This document shows, piece by piece, positions 10,854-22,517 of a stretch of DNA of 64,000 bases. Below the pieces are notes generated by a model. It was not told the DNA's origin, searched no databases, and worked only from the letters and a program-made list of their open reading frames with translations. Every line of letters begins with the position of its first letter. Positions within the stretch are counted from its first letter, which is position 1. The stretch is taken from the NCBI GenBank assembly GCA_031310005.1, contig CM062380.1, forward strand, positions 3,348,001 to 3,412,000. Direction: 5' to 3'. The position numbers and the translations under genes are program-made. This DNA is from Dactylellina haptotyla (lineage: Eukaryota > Ascomycota > Orbiliomycetes > Orbiliales > Orbiliaceae).

Positions 10854-13596
10854 CTACGAAGCTGTTTCTCCGCCTATATACCACCAAGCGACCACTGGTA
10901 GCGCTAAACTCGTTCCCGCATTAACTTGCGAATCAATGATAATCTTCCCCTCAAGTATCATCCCGTATCTCGCGCCTCTCACCGTCAACCCGTCGATATT
11001 AACATATTTATCCACCGGACTCCTCTTCTGCCCATCTATCCGAATCATCACCAACTGGCAATTAAAGCTCCCACCAGGACATGCTCCATAGTTATTCAAC
11101 CCGCCCGCCAACAGCGCGGTCGAATAAATCACCACGTTATCGGAATTCACAATTCTCAAACCGAACGCTTTGGCGCATTTAGCCAACTCCACCCCCGTTT
11201 TATGCCCGCACATTGCCCCGAAGTCCGGATCGGACCATGCTGTGTTCGTTGTAAATGGCGCGGGTGCCATCGGGTTCGGCTGGAACGACGGGTTCGTACC
11301 CTGCAGCATTGACGCGAATACATTCGCGGAATTCACGATTTGATATTGATACATGATGCTATTATCTGCCGATACGGCGGAGAGGAAATGCGACCCGGCG
11401 CTGCCGTCGATGAAGACCCCGCGGCCGACGTAGATTGATAGCGGAGACGACGGTTGTGGGGTATTTGTATTTTGATACGCCGCGGACGCGAAGTAGGTGT
11501 TCTCGAGGTATGCGAATGCCGATGAGCGGGATAAATGCATGTGCATGAAGGCGCCGATGCATTGGCGTCTGATGCTTGTAGATGCAGTGTTGTGAACGCA
11601 CTGGCGGGGTTCGAGGTTGCTGAATGGTTGGGCGCCGATGATGGAATGGGCGTTCCACATGCCTGACATGTCGCCATTTTGGTTCGCACCTTTGAGGTTC
11701 CATTGGTAGGAGATGGCGCCTGAGGAGCCGCCTTTGGCGGTTATGACTATATCTTGGATTTCGACGAGGCCTTGGTCGCCGGGTTGCCCGATTTTGAGGA
11801 CTGGCTGGGGGGATGCGCTGTTGGTGAAGAAGGTGCCACTGGCCATGATTTTGGGCCAAGCTTCACCGACGATGCGGGTGCCCGGGCGGACGGTAAGAGT
11901 TTTGGTGACGAGGTAGATGCCATAGTCTATGAACAGGAGAGCACTGGTGGAGGCTGCTTGGTCGAGGGCTTGCTGGAGTTTCACGGTGTCGTCCGTGACA
12001 CCATCACCCTTAGCACCAATCGTTCTGACACTTATTATGGGTTGCCCTGCGGACCAGTTGTTATAGGTTGGCCTCGACTTCTGGGCATATTTGTCGTCCT
12101 CAGTCTTGAGTAAGGGCTGGTAGAACTTTGCGGGCTGGAAGACTCCAGTGATATTGAGGGGGTTGTATTGCGGCGGCGCATATCGTCTCCCCTGAGCCCA
12201 GGAATTGATGAGTCGGTTCCCAGTCGCTGGCGAAGGGTTGAAAACGGTTACCCCAGTATCCCTTTTTACGGCGACGACGTTGGGACCGAGTGTAAGTCGT
12301 TCTAGAACGGCGGTACCGGCGCCTACAGGATAATTACTGCTTCCGCCTCTTGCTGTCTTGACTAGCACGGGACATTGAGTAATCTCTCCCTCTAGGAAGA
12401 TGAAAGAATTGACGGGTTGGGATGTCTTTCCGCTAGCTACGACGGTTTTCGAGGAATCGACACCAATAGGGGTATTGTATATAAAGATATCCTTCAGGGT
12501 AAAGGCGTAGTCGGAATTGATCTTGATTGCGCACTCCTTTGTGTACTGGATCGAGCTGCTTCTGATGGTTCCACCCTGCGCCGACAGTTCGATACCTATT
12601 CTGCCTTGTTGGATAGATACGTCTGACATAAAGACATGAGCGGCTGGAGTATTGATTCTATGTTAGCCCATTGGTTTATATTGTAATGCTTGTATACAAC
12701 AGGGTAAACTTACAGTTCTCTACCAATATTCCACGGTGGGTATTTCCTTCGGTATAGTATCCCATTGTAATTCCTACATTGTGGATGCTGCTCGCCTGCC
12801 CGGCATTCCATTTTATAGCCGCTGTATTCGGTCTATTCGTCGGAATATCACTGCCAATGATATTGATATTTCTGATGGTGATAAAATCACCAATCCCCCC
12901 ACCAATGCTTTCGCTGACTTTTGTTTCGATGATGGCACCACCAGCAAAGTCGGCTGCCGCGACTATAACTGGCAGTGTGAGGGCGCTTCCGACGAGCTGA
13001 GTGTTCTTGTATAGCGGAAGAGATTTGCGAACGAGGTACCTGCCATATGGGAAGTATACAAGTGATGGAGGGACATAGTATCCGTCACAATTCGTGCTCT
13101 TGCAAAGCTTCGCTTCGGTGAGCCCACGGATGATCGCATCAGAATCATCCGTCACGCCGTCGCCTACGGCGCCCCAGCATTTAACGTTTCTATAGACGGA
13201 ATAGGATGCATTCGCAGGATATAAGCCTTGATGCTTAATCCTATCGAAGTAGTAAGGATACTGATCCGGAGTCCCACAGGCAGAAGGCGCTGAAGTGGTA
13301 GTGGAAATGGAAGATGTCGTTGTCGAAGTAGCACTTAGACAGCGGCAGGCGCTGCTGACCCGACTTGCTGGGAATTGTGAAACATATGTAGGTAATGGAT
13401 TGGTTGTCGACGCTGGGAAAGTGGAGCAGAATGTTACTGCTGCAGATATAACCTGGGTATTCTTCAGCGCCCGAAGGACGTTATCCGCATGGCAGGCGAC
13501 TGATGTTGTGGTTGACTGAGCGTCAACAAAGCGGAAGGATAGAACCCAGATGGTAACAATTGAAATGAGCTTGAGGAAAGTAGCTCGAGTACCCAT
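10854..13596 (-). CDS. Secreted GH55 exo-/endo-beta-1,3-glucanase
   Basis: Predicted to hydrolyse beta-1,3-glucan outside the cell. Two exons, 890 aa: 13596-12714 and 12643-10854. The acceptor at 12644 is the only one that keeps the frame after the GTAAGT donor at 12713. Signal peptide at residues 1-26, then a Cys-containing module ACHADNVLRAL (35-45) and a Ser/Thr-rich linker (about 88-106). Two right-handed beta-helix halves follow, each opened by the GH55/pectate-lyase-3 signature: WGAVGDGVTDD at about 141-151 and IGAKGDGVTDD at about 504-514. The doubled beta-helix and total length agree with fungal GH55. This gene heads a run of four minus-strand hydrolases. Exo versus endo action cannot be read from sequence. 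Confidence 0.93.
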
Positions 13597-14398
13597 TTTG
13601 CATGAAAACTTTTGTAGGTCCTCCTATGCTTTCATAGCAGCTGGTTTATTTGAAACGAATGTCGGTGTTTCCTTTGAAGCTCCGTTCTGCAAGCTGAAGT
13701 GGCGGTGGAACGCCGGTTTTAACTTATTGCTACCCAGCTGCGACGGTTGAACCTGTCGCGCGTACTTGAGAATCCCCTCCATATCGATATGCAAGCTGAA
13801 TGCTCGAAACGGCGGCGCTTTCGTTCAGCCCAAAGCTTTTTTTGCATCTTGGCTGGGTTGATTCGGCCAGGAACCCGCGGATGGTGTGCAAATGACCCTT
13901 TGTCTGCGGCCAAGCCAGACTCTCGTTTAATATTCCTGGTTGCGGAGTTGGTGTTACGTGATGCCTTTGGCAATCTTATTAACTCCTGCGATCTGTTAAG
14001 ATACCATCCTGGGACCCATTCTGGAACGAAAGGTGCAGAAGTTCAATGGAATGTGCGTTTGGCTCGGAAATTTGCAGCTTGGCCGTCTCGAAGGTGGTAT
14101 TCTTGTGAGCCGATGTCTGCATGCATATTCTAGTTCAACTGATCTCACTGATGTCGTTGGTTTGGCATGCACGTTCTCGCGTGTTGGTGGTGCCCCTTTC
14201 TGGAAATTACTGTTTTCTGAACTATCATTGGTGAGTTAGTTACACAGCTGCACGAAGCCTCGAAGCAACTTTGGTAGTCATGATTCTTTGAATACGAATC
14301 GAATCTCATGCCGAGGATTTCAATTTTATAACTTCTATTCATATATTACAACAAAGCATCTCGTGAGATTGTCTACCAATTATATAATATATATGGGC
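13597..14398. other. Intergenic region between GH55 and first carboxylesterase
   Basis: Contains the GH55 promoter (higher GC) and the AT-rich 3' flank of the esterase. Overlapping short open frames on both strands (13719-14239) show no domain or codon signature. Nothing else seen. Confidence 0.4.
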
Positions 14399-16536
14399 TC
14401 AAAGATGTGTTTCATAGTAGTCCAGACCAAACCCCAGCGCGGTACACTGCGGGCCTTCGGTGAAAGGGACCATCTTCGAATTCCACTGAAGCCACATGAG
14501 TTTTGGGTTTCTAATATTCACCTTCTCCCACTTCCCAGAGACTGTCATCTGATTTAAAGTATTATAATAACCCCTTGCATTCAGATAGCCCGTAGTTGGG
14601 TTTGGATCGTACCGCCAAACGAAGGAAGCCCAGCGGTCCACCGTGAGCTGCGAGAACGGAATATCCAATCCGTCGCGGTCAGCGAGGCCAGTTCTGGCTA
14701 AAAGGCCAAACACATAGTTCACCTCACCGACGTGGCATTTGTAGTACTCCTTGCTCGGATCACCTAATGGGAACTCAGGCGTACGAGGAGGGGAACAGAG
14801 CGCGCTTGTGAAACTGCCTGGGTTATATGTCCTGTTGAACTCAAACGCATATACTGAAGGGAGCGTGTGGTGTTTAAGCCCAGAATATGCGGTTGCTAAG
14901 GTCAGGCACTTCAATGCCCCGTCGGTTACAACCCGCACCGTCGTATTGAAAACCGCAGCTGCTAGATCCCCAGGAGGCAATGCGAAGGCTGGGCTATCGG
15001 CTGCTGCGGTTATATCGGTCTGTAGCAAACCCGAAACTACGCCGAGACTGGCTTTCAAGTCAGTCAATTGGAAGGCGGCTAGGGAATCTAAGGCGATTGC
15101 GAGTTCATCTCTGTTGGACCCAAGCATGGTCGGAACGCTGTTGACAAACCCTTTACCGGTTACTTGCAGCCCGCTTGACTCGAGATATTTGCCATCGATA
15201 ATTGGATAGTTAGCGATCTCGGTTCCTGGTAAGACAGTTAACGCTGTAGCATCCGTTGCTCGTAGACAGGCCGCTCGATCTGGTGCACTGGTGCAGTTAA
15301 CAGTCTCCAGAACAGGTACCCCAAAGACGGTAGTATGCTCTTGAATCGTTCTATATTCTGAATACCAGCGATTCGGGTAATAACCAGCTGGTTGCGATTC
15401 CATGATGGCACCGTGGAACAATCCCTTCGCGGTCTTCGAGGCCATCAGTGAGCGTACAGCTGCTGCGCCGGCCGATTCTCCCAAGATGGTCACTCTGGAT
15501 GGGTCGCCGCCAAAGGCTGTGATATACTTCTGGACCCATTGAAGACCGGTCACTTGATCTGAAAGCCCATAGTTACCAGTTATATCAGTTCCATCAATCG
15601 CGAGCCAACCGATGTTTCCGAGGCGGTAGTTTACTGCAACAACTACAGCGTCGCTGCGAGCTGCAAAGTTGCCGCTGTCAGCACCTGGGTCACTGATACT
15701 TCCGCCAGTGTTGCCGCCGCCGAATATCCAAAATAAGACCGGTTTAAGATCTTTTTTTACGATCTTCTTGCCGGGGAGATATGGGGTCCAGATATTTAAA
15801 AACAAACAGTCCTCGCTTCCGACTGCTTCAGAGCCAGCGGCTTGAAAGCACTGAGGTGGTTGATCGATTGCCATGTTATTTCCTTTACCATTATAAACCG
15901 AAGAGTATGTGAATCGTTTCGGTTGGGCAGAAAACCGGACACCAAGGAACCTCCAGCTATTCGCATCTCTATAGCCTGTTAGGGTTTGCTCTCCTACGGC
16001 TTTAGTAATGCGGAAACTCGGCGAGTTATCATCCAAAGTGAGGCTGCCAAGCGGGGCGCTCTGTGTACAGATAGCTGGGAGCCGTCGATGGCAATCTAGT
16101 TCTCTGGTCTTCCCTTTGATATCGATCGCTCGGCATTTCTTGTCCGATGATCCAATCCAGAATTGCTGGCTGGTTGGGAACTTTCTCAGATAGACTTGGT
16201 ATGATAACGTATTGTTCAGGCCGGCGGTGAAGCTTTCGGTTTCCTGAGACCAAAGGGACTCGCTAAGACTTTCGCAAATCCCTTGGGCTGATTTGAAGGA
16301 ATTTTCGCTTTCGACAAGAAGACCGCCCCCAGTCCTTGTGGTGTATTGACCTGAAATGAAATTTCGTATATTAGCTCTTGAGTAATGGTTCCTACCAAGG
16401 CCGGATCCTTACCATAGAGATCGTTATCCCTTAAGATGGTAAGGGCGCTATCCAGATCTTCTACAATTGGCACAGCTGAAACACCGAGTGCATTCGAGAA
16501 TGCGTAGAGTTGAAGAAATCTACTATATTTAACCAT
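14399..16536 (-). CDS. Secreted type-B carboxylesterase/lipase, paralogue 1
   Basis: Alpha/beta-hydrolase of the cholinesterase-like (Carboxylesterase_B) family; cleaves carboxylic esters or lipids outside the cell. Two exons, 691 aa: 16536-16413 and 16350-14399, intron 63 nt. Met at 16536 was chosen over 16611 because it directly precedes a signal peptide ending LGVSAVP, matching the paralogue. After the peptide comes a Cys-rich module with FWIG and a CRAI..LDC..LPAIC pattern, resembling a C-type-lectin-like fold end. The catalytic domain has FGGGN oxyanion residues, EDCLFLN, nucleophile elbow GESAG (Ser about 334), acid loop LGSNRDE, and histidine motif CHVGEVNYVFG. All key residues are present. 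A second gene of identical predicted length lies at 20.3-22.5 kb. Substrate unknown. Confidence 0.92.
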
Positions 16537-17376
16537 GGCGATTGTATTCAACGTGGAGGATGTCGATTGAGATATCGATTGCCAATCGCGCATTGAACTC
16601 CTTATATACACAAAGATGATCCGGAGTTAGGATGCTTCGGAGGCTCCTGCTCCGACGCGATATCGATCATTACGAAATGGATATATATAATTCCCATATT
16701 AAAATATTTTTGGCATGGGATTTTCCGGTCGAAATAGCCATTGGGGTAGTATCGACGTTGTTTGTTGGTCCGCCACAGTCCGGCGTGGGCCAAGTTAACG
16801 GTTGATTCGGGCCCATTGTTCGTATTCCGTGGCGCTAGTATTTTATCCCTTTTCTCTCATAGAAGAATTTGTGCCGAATATATAAGCCAATGCGAGCTTA
16901 TGCTATGCGTGTGCGCATTCTTTCTATTATTCCTTGCTATTTGAAGGCTATTGTTTCTAGGGCTGGCATAGGCGTTGTATTTCTCCACTACTTGTCTGTG
17001 GTTCCAAACACTTCCCCATGACCGGATGGTGGGTCGAGGTTGGTTACAAGGCACCGTTGTGGTGGATCTGACTCCGGATATTTAAATAACTTACCTTGGT
17101 CCCACAAATTTGGGTCATTTAGTCGATGGATATAGTCGAAATCCCGGCAAACGAGTTTTACCGGTACAATGTCCCGCTAAGGCGCGTTTCAAGGCAACCT
17201 CATGTATGGATCTTGCCGATCTGCAAAGAGAGTTCTATCACCAAGAAAAAGGAATTTTTGTATAGAATTCTATGAAATTTCTATGGGAATCTCGCGATCG
17301 TCGCTACAAAATTGCGAATGTGCTTTTTTCTTTCTTCAGATTTTATATAAAATATACACTTTAATTTTTATTGAGT
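16537..17376. other. Promoter region of carboxylesterase 1 and 3' flank of the serine hydrolase
   Basis: AT-rich, with a TATA-like run (atatatata) near 16681-16689, about 150 bp before the esterase start on the minus strand. No gene recognised. Confidence 0.4.
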
Positions 17377-18961
17377 TCACGCGATCTCCTTTTGCCAGTC
17401 GAAATAAATCAATTCATCCATGGAGCCTTCCAGTTTAATGCCAACCGAGTTAGCATGTCCGCCATCTGGACCAAACTTGAACTCGGCCTTTAGTGGCTCA
17501 TCACCCCCTTCTAACCAATCACTTTGCCATGCCACATAATTTGTCTGACCGGATACGTGCTGAAATCTGAGATAGAACCCCATACTCCTATCTGAAGCAT
17601 CGATAAATAAGTTGCCATTCTTTATCGTGACTCGCACGTTGTGGTATCCGGGGTTCATATATACGCCAGTATACAAATCCAAAGGTTTTTCTTGAGCGCC
17701 GATTTCTTTGATATCTGGGTATATGCTTCGGATTTTGGCCTCATCGGTTTCTTCCTCTTCGTCTTTCTGACCACTTTCGATCTTATTCCAATCTGGGCGC
17801 TCGTCCTTCGGAACGTTCAACAGCTCGTCAATCAACTCATGCTTAAGCACCGGACCAACGTATCCGATGCCTCCAGAATTTCCGTATATGACGCCTCCGA
17901 ATTTTAAATCGGGTAGGAAGAAGTGTACCGAAGCGTAACCAGCTTCGGAGCCGTCGTGCTCAATAACGCAATGTCCCCGATAGTAACTGACTTGCCAACC
18001 CGATGCATATATCGCCGGCGACGTCAAGGGCTGCAGGGGATCTTCAAGGCTGTCTGTTATCATGCGACCTCTCACTAGGCCGTTGTATACGGATTCCGTG
18101 ATCGGCTCGCTCTGATGGTCAATCATAGCCTTGATGTACTTGATAGCGTCATCTACCGAACTCATAATATTGCCCGCGCCGATGGCTTCCGGCATATCAA
18201 TGCAGGAGACGGGTATATATCTTTTCTCGTCTTCCAGCCAACTGTACCCACTCGCAATTCGGTCGCCCAGTCCGGCCGCTCTGGTATTCTTAGGGTGCAG
18301 ATAAGTTGAATTCATTCCAAGGGGCTTGAAGATTTTTTGTTCAAGGTATTTGTTGAACGGGGTGTTGGTTTTGTTTTCGACTAGATATGCAGCCGCGGTG
18401 TACATCATATTGTTATAGATTTCCTTCGTACGAGGAGGAGCGGTCATCTTGAGATTCCGCAGATTCCTGGTGATGGATCGAGCATCATCTGGCTTCTCAG
18501 CCCTGATACCCATATAAGAAAAGTCATGTCTGATATAATCGTATGTTAGAAATACCAGCGATAGAGGTCAAATAGGCGATGTAGTGAAAAAAAACTTACC
18601 TACCCATACCAGTTCGATGGCTCACCACATCGTCTAGGGTAATCTGTAGAGAAGCTTCTGGTAAGATAAAATCGCCAGGGAGAAGATCTGACATCACGGC
18701 GTCGTATTTGATTTCGGGAAACGACTCTTCATCGTCGACGAGCAGCCCAATGCTGGCAGAGGTGAATGACTTTGAGCAAGAAGCAATATCAAATAGGGTA
18801 TCCGTCCGACACAATTCTAGTGGGTCCAGAGAGGCATACCCATAGGCGGAAGAGTGTATGTAATCATTATGAACGAGTGCGATGGCTACTCCTGGTGCGT
18901 GATGTTCCTTGAGGAGATAATTAACTCGTTGTGCAAAAACCTCAGAACGAAACAAGTCCAT
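17377..18961 (-). CDS. Beta-lactamase-like serine hydrolase (class C / esterase fold)
   Basis: Member of the serine beta-lactamase/penicillin-binding-protein fold. In fungi these enzymes are usually esterases, transacylases or lactonases rather than antibiotic-resistance enzymes. Two exons, 504 aa: 18961-18600 and 18529-17377, intron 70 nt with TATCAG acceptor. The SxxK active-site tetrad is SCSK (Ser61, Lys64); the tyrosine motif is YNN at about 159-161; a histidine-glycine motif HDGSEAG lies further on. A C-terminal lipocalin-like extension after about residue 380 (YTGVYMNPGYHNV) is typical of the family. No signal peptide is visible at the N-terminus (MDLFRSEVFAQRVNYLLKEH), so unlike its neighbours it may be cytosolic. 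It sits between two paralogous esterases on the same strand. Substrate unknown. Confidence 0.9.
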
Positions 18962-20340
18962 TTTTGCAAAGTTTGATCAAGAACGGTACAATAAATAGTT
19001 TTATTATTCTTCGTAGGTTGTACTCCGTCTTCTCGGCTGATAAGTGTATATATAGGGAATTAGTGCTGAATCTAAGTCAACCATTGCCCGTGCTTGACGG
19101 TTTATATACCTGAGAGTTGCTCACGAAAAGATTGTTGTTGGGTGTGTTCCTTCGCTCTTTCCCTTTTAAGCTCGGTTTGGGGTAGTATTTCCAGGCTTAT
19201 GCTGTGCAGACACGCAAGCGTGTCGTTATCCTGGTTTTTCAATACGATGAATGCACATGGAATCATACTGAGTCATTGTGCTGTCGGCGACTAAGGTTTC
19301 AACTTACTTTATGGTAATTCAATAGCGATATTATCTTACAATAGCTTCAGCTGTAATTATTATTTAATTTTATTTATTATTTCCTTTTTTACTATATATA
19401 TATATATTATAATTTGTGTGGGTATTTATAGCCTATGGGTTAAACCCACCCCACCAAGAAATGGGTCAACTGTGGGTGCCTATGAATAAACCCACCCCAT
19501 GGTGAACATTAGCAGCTGCTATTTCGTATTTTAGAAAGGGTTTACATGTTAATCGTCGTAGATAACATTTGAGACGAGGCTAGTAGTTCGGAAACCGTGG
19601 GGGTCTAAGATCTAAAAGATTACACGAAGCGGTTAGACGATTCGTGAGTCCCAATCGAACAACGCAAAATGAAATATCTTAGCATTTTGCAATTGCATCA
19701 AACTCGGACTAGCTGGAAACTCGGAACTATTCAAAACGAGATCGCTTCTGCTTCCATTACGCTCAGATTGTCCGATCAATCATAAGTGCCGAATCCGACA
19801 GTACGCTCAAGGCTAGTAAAAACGGTTGCGAAGAATTACTTTCATTAAGCTTACACTAGCTGATTTGCTACGTCTTGTCTACGAGCACCTTCGGTAGCCT
19901 GTGGCAGCTCTGACATTATCAGTGCTAATGGCTGAAATTTAACGTGAATCACGAACTTGATGCCGCCTTATTGAAGGTTACGCACTATCACTATAGTACA
20001 AGTCTATATATATATATATGGCCATTCGTGTTGGCCGCAGACATGGTACGGCAAAGACCCGTCGGGTACCCATAAGTATAATAATTATAAAATAATTCAA
20101 TAAACGATCAAGGTCAATCAATCAACGTGTTTAACATCGTGTTGATTGATATCGAGTGACAAGATTACCTACACTCCAACCATGCGTGCCCACCAGTCTA
20201 ACCATGTTATGGGTTGCCCCATGGATCCTACTAAAACAACCGCTTCGCGAAATCGACCTGGTCCAACCAACATAGTGGTTAGGATCAGATTCCGAGAAAA
20301 TTTGAATTTGTAGGCCTGCTTCGCCTAAAAAACCCTCTCA
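18962..20340. other. Long intergenic region with simple repeats and short repeated motifs
   Basis: No gene found in 1.4 kb. It holds (TA)n tracts near 19394-19410 and 20007-20020, a twice-repeated aaacccacccca motif (about 19444 and 19488) embedded in wider gggt/accc-rich sequence, and a perfect 10-bp inverted repeat atcaatcaac/gttgattgat at 20117-20126 and 20141-20150. These may be remnants of a mobile element, but no terminal repeats or coding remains support that. Confidence 0.4.
20117..20150. repeat. 10-bp perfect inverted repeat with 14-nt loop
   Basis: Arms 20117-20126 (atcaatcaac) and 20141-20150 (gttgattgat) can form a hairpin. It lies about 190 bp downstream of the stop of carboxylesterase 2. 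Function unknown. Confidence 0.5.
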
Positions 20341-22517
20341 TTAATGAGTTTCATAATAGTCAAATGGTATACCAATCGCCTGGCACTGCTCGCTTTCGCT
20401 CAAAGGAACATTTTCACCATTCCACTGCAACTTCCTCATTGTCGGGGCTTGGTAATCTATTGCCTGCCAGGCAGCGTTCCGTTCGACTTGATTTATGGTA
20501 TTCCAATAATTTCTAGCTCTCAGGTAGGCGGGATCTGGGGTAGGATCCTGCCACCACGCGAAAGCCGCCCAGTAATCTACTAAGAGCTGCTGATACGGAA
20601 TATCGTTCTCGTCGCGCGGCTCCTCGCCTCCGTATAGCAAGAATCCCAGGCTTGTGTCCAACTCCCCTGAATGACATTTGAAGTATTCCTGGTCGGGATC
20701 TCCGAGAGGATGCCCTGGGCTGATTGGCGCATTGCATTCATCCACCGTATAGTATATCGTTTGATATGTTCTATTGAACTCGTACACGTATACGGCGGGT
20801 AGAGTATTATGTTTCGAAGCTGAGTACGCAGTCGCCCAGGCACCGCATTTGAAAAAGCCATCAGTGAGTAGCCTTTGGGTCACGTTGAAGGCCCCTAAGG
20901 CACCTGGCGGTATCGGGAAAGCTGGGTCGCCCTCAAACATAGTCATGTCGATATCATTGCCCTCTAAGCTAGGATGATATCGTGTTGTGGCGAATTCTAG
21001 ATAATCGTGCACAGATGATGTGTCACCCGTGAAGCCCTGTTGCGACAAGTCGATCGCCCACTCGTCCCGATTAGTTCCGATGATGACAGGAACATGCGCA
21101 ATATGTCCACCACCCGTCACCGGGAGATCACTTTGAGACAGAACGTGATTGTCGACAACAGGGTAACTATTGATGGTTAGAGCGATCCTGCAAATATACA
21201 CGTTGGGGATATTCTTACTGTGCTACGGTAGAAAGTAAATTTATAGTGTTCGCATTGATGGTCTTGATACAAGAAACCGGGTCCGGAGCGGTGTCGCAAC
21301 CGGACTCTTGTAAAATATTTTGACCGGAATATGCAGTCGCCTCTTCTATAGTTGCGTATGAAGCGAACTTATTTTCAGGATTCCATCCGATAGCCATGCT
21401 TTGCATCACAGCGGCTCTGAACAATCCATCGGCCAACTCGCTAGCGATGAGTGCCCTAACAGCATCGGCTCCTGCAGAGTCGCCTGATATAGTAATTTTT
21501 GTAAGATCACCTCCAAAAGCTGCGATATTGTTGCGGACCCACTGGAGCGCTGTAACCATATCTCCAAGGCCATAATTCCCTGTGATCGTTGTGTTTGCTA
21601 CTGCTAGAAACCCAAAGGTTCCCAACCGATAGTTTATTTTGACAACCACAACATCGCCTCTCATCGCAAGAGGCACTCCGTCATAATTTCCTAGGTTGCC
21701 ATTGTTGACAACAAACGATCCACCGTGAATGAAGAAAAGAACAGGCTTAAGATTGGTTTTCCCTTCTCCGGGCAGGTATGGTGTTGCAACGTTAAGAAAT
21801 AAGCAGTCCTCGCTTCCATAACCGGGCTGGATACAAGATTCACCAAACTCGAGAGCGGTAGCAGCACCAGAGCCGTCTCGCACAATGGAATGATGAAATC
21901 TCTGTGGAATTTCAGCGTAGCGAACTCCGTCAAATCTCCACCCATATGAGTCTCTAAATCCAGTTAGAAGCTGGTTCTCGACCGGGACCTTGATTTGGTA
22001 TGGGGCAGAGTTGTCTTTGTATGTTACGTTGCTGAGCACTCCAGAATGCGTGCAGAGCGTTGGCAGCTTCCGGCCGCAATTGCAATGTTGGATATTGCCT
22101 GCGACCCCGATAGCTCTACATCCACCGTTGACGTCTTTTGCAACCCAAAAGAGCTGTGTTGGTGCGAATTTACCAAGATACACTTGATAAGCGAGGCTGC
22201 TGTTGACGCCCGCATTGAATTGCTGGGTATCGGGTGACCATAACATCTCCGTAAGAGAGTTGCATGCCTTTTGAGCTCTATGAAATTTATGGGCCGATTC
22301 TACAAGGATGGCCGAGGAGGTTCTGGTCGAATATTGAGCTTTAGGTAGTTAGTTTATATTACTAAAAGCTTGATAGAGGGAGAGTACCCCAGAAATCTAC
22401 TTCTCTTAAGATCGTTAACGGTGTATTCAAAGAAGAAAGTACGGGCACAGCTTGTACTCTCAGCGTTTGAGAAAGAGCGCACGAGATTGCCACCCATAAG
22501 GGAAGATAGGAAATCAT
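20341..22517 (-). CDS. Secreted type-B carboxylesterase/lipase, paralogue 2
   Basis: Cholinesterase-like alpha/beta-hydrolase, paralogous to the gene at 14.4-16.5 kb and with the same predicted length (691 aa). Three exons: 22517-22388, 22338-21219, 21166-20341. The first intron occupies the same place as in paralogue 1; the second (21218-21167, 52 nt, CTAAC branch, AATAG acceptor) is absent there. Signal peptide after Met 22517, then the Cys-rich lectin-like module (CRAI..CNC..LPTLC). The catalytic domain has FFIHGGS oxyanion loop, EDCLFLN, nucleophile elbow GDSAG (Ser about 331), acid loop IGTNRDE and histidine motif CHSGELD. The elbow differs from paralogue 1 (GDSAG versus GESAG). All triad residues are present, so it should be active. 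Substrate unknown. Confidence 0.91.

Noticed and set aside
16536-16611. Upstream Met codons for carboxylesterase 1
   Set aside because: They place 7-25 polar residues before the signal peptide; the paralogue starts directly at its signal peptide.
17377-18961. Reading the beta-lactamase-like gene as an antibiotic-resistance gene
   Set aside because: Fungal members of this fold are typically esterases or transacylases. SxxK and YxN alone do not show lactam hydrolysis.
21188-21218. A 31-nt intron in carboxylesterase 2
   Set aside because: Too short for splicing. The acceptor 21 nt further on has a CTAAC branch point, keeps the frame and matches the paralogue better.
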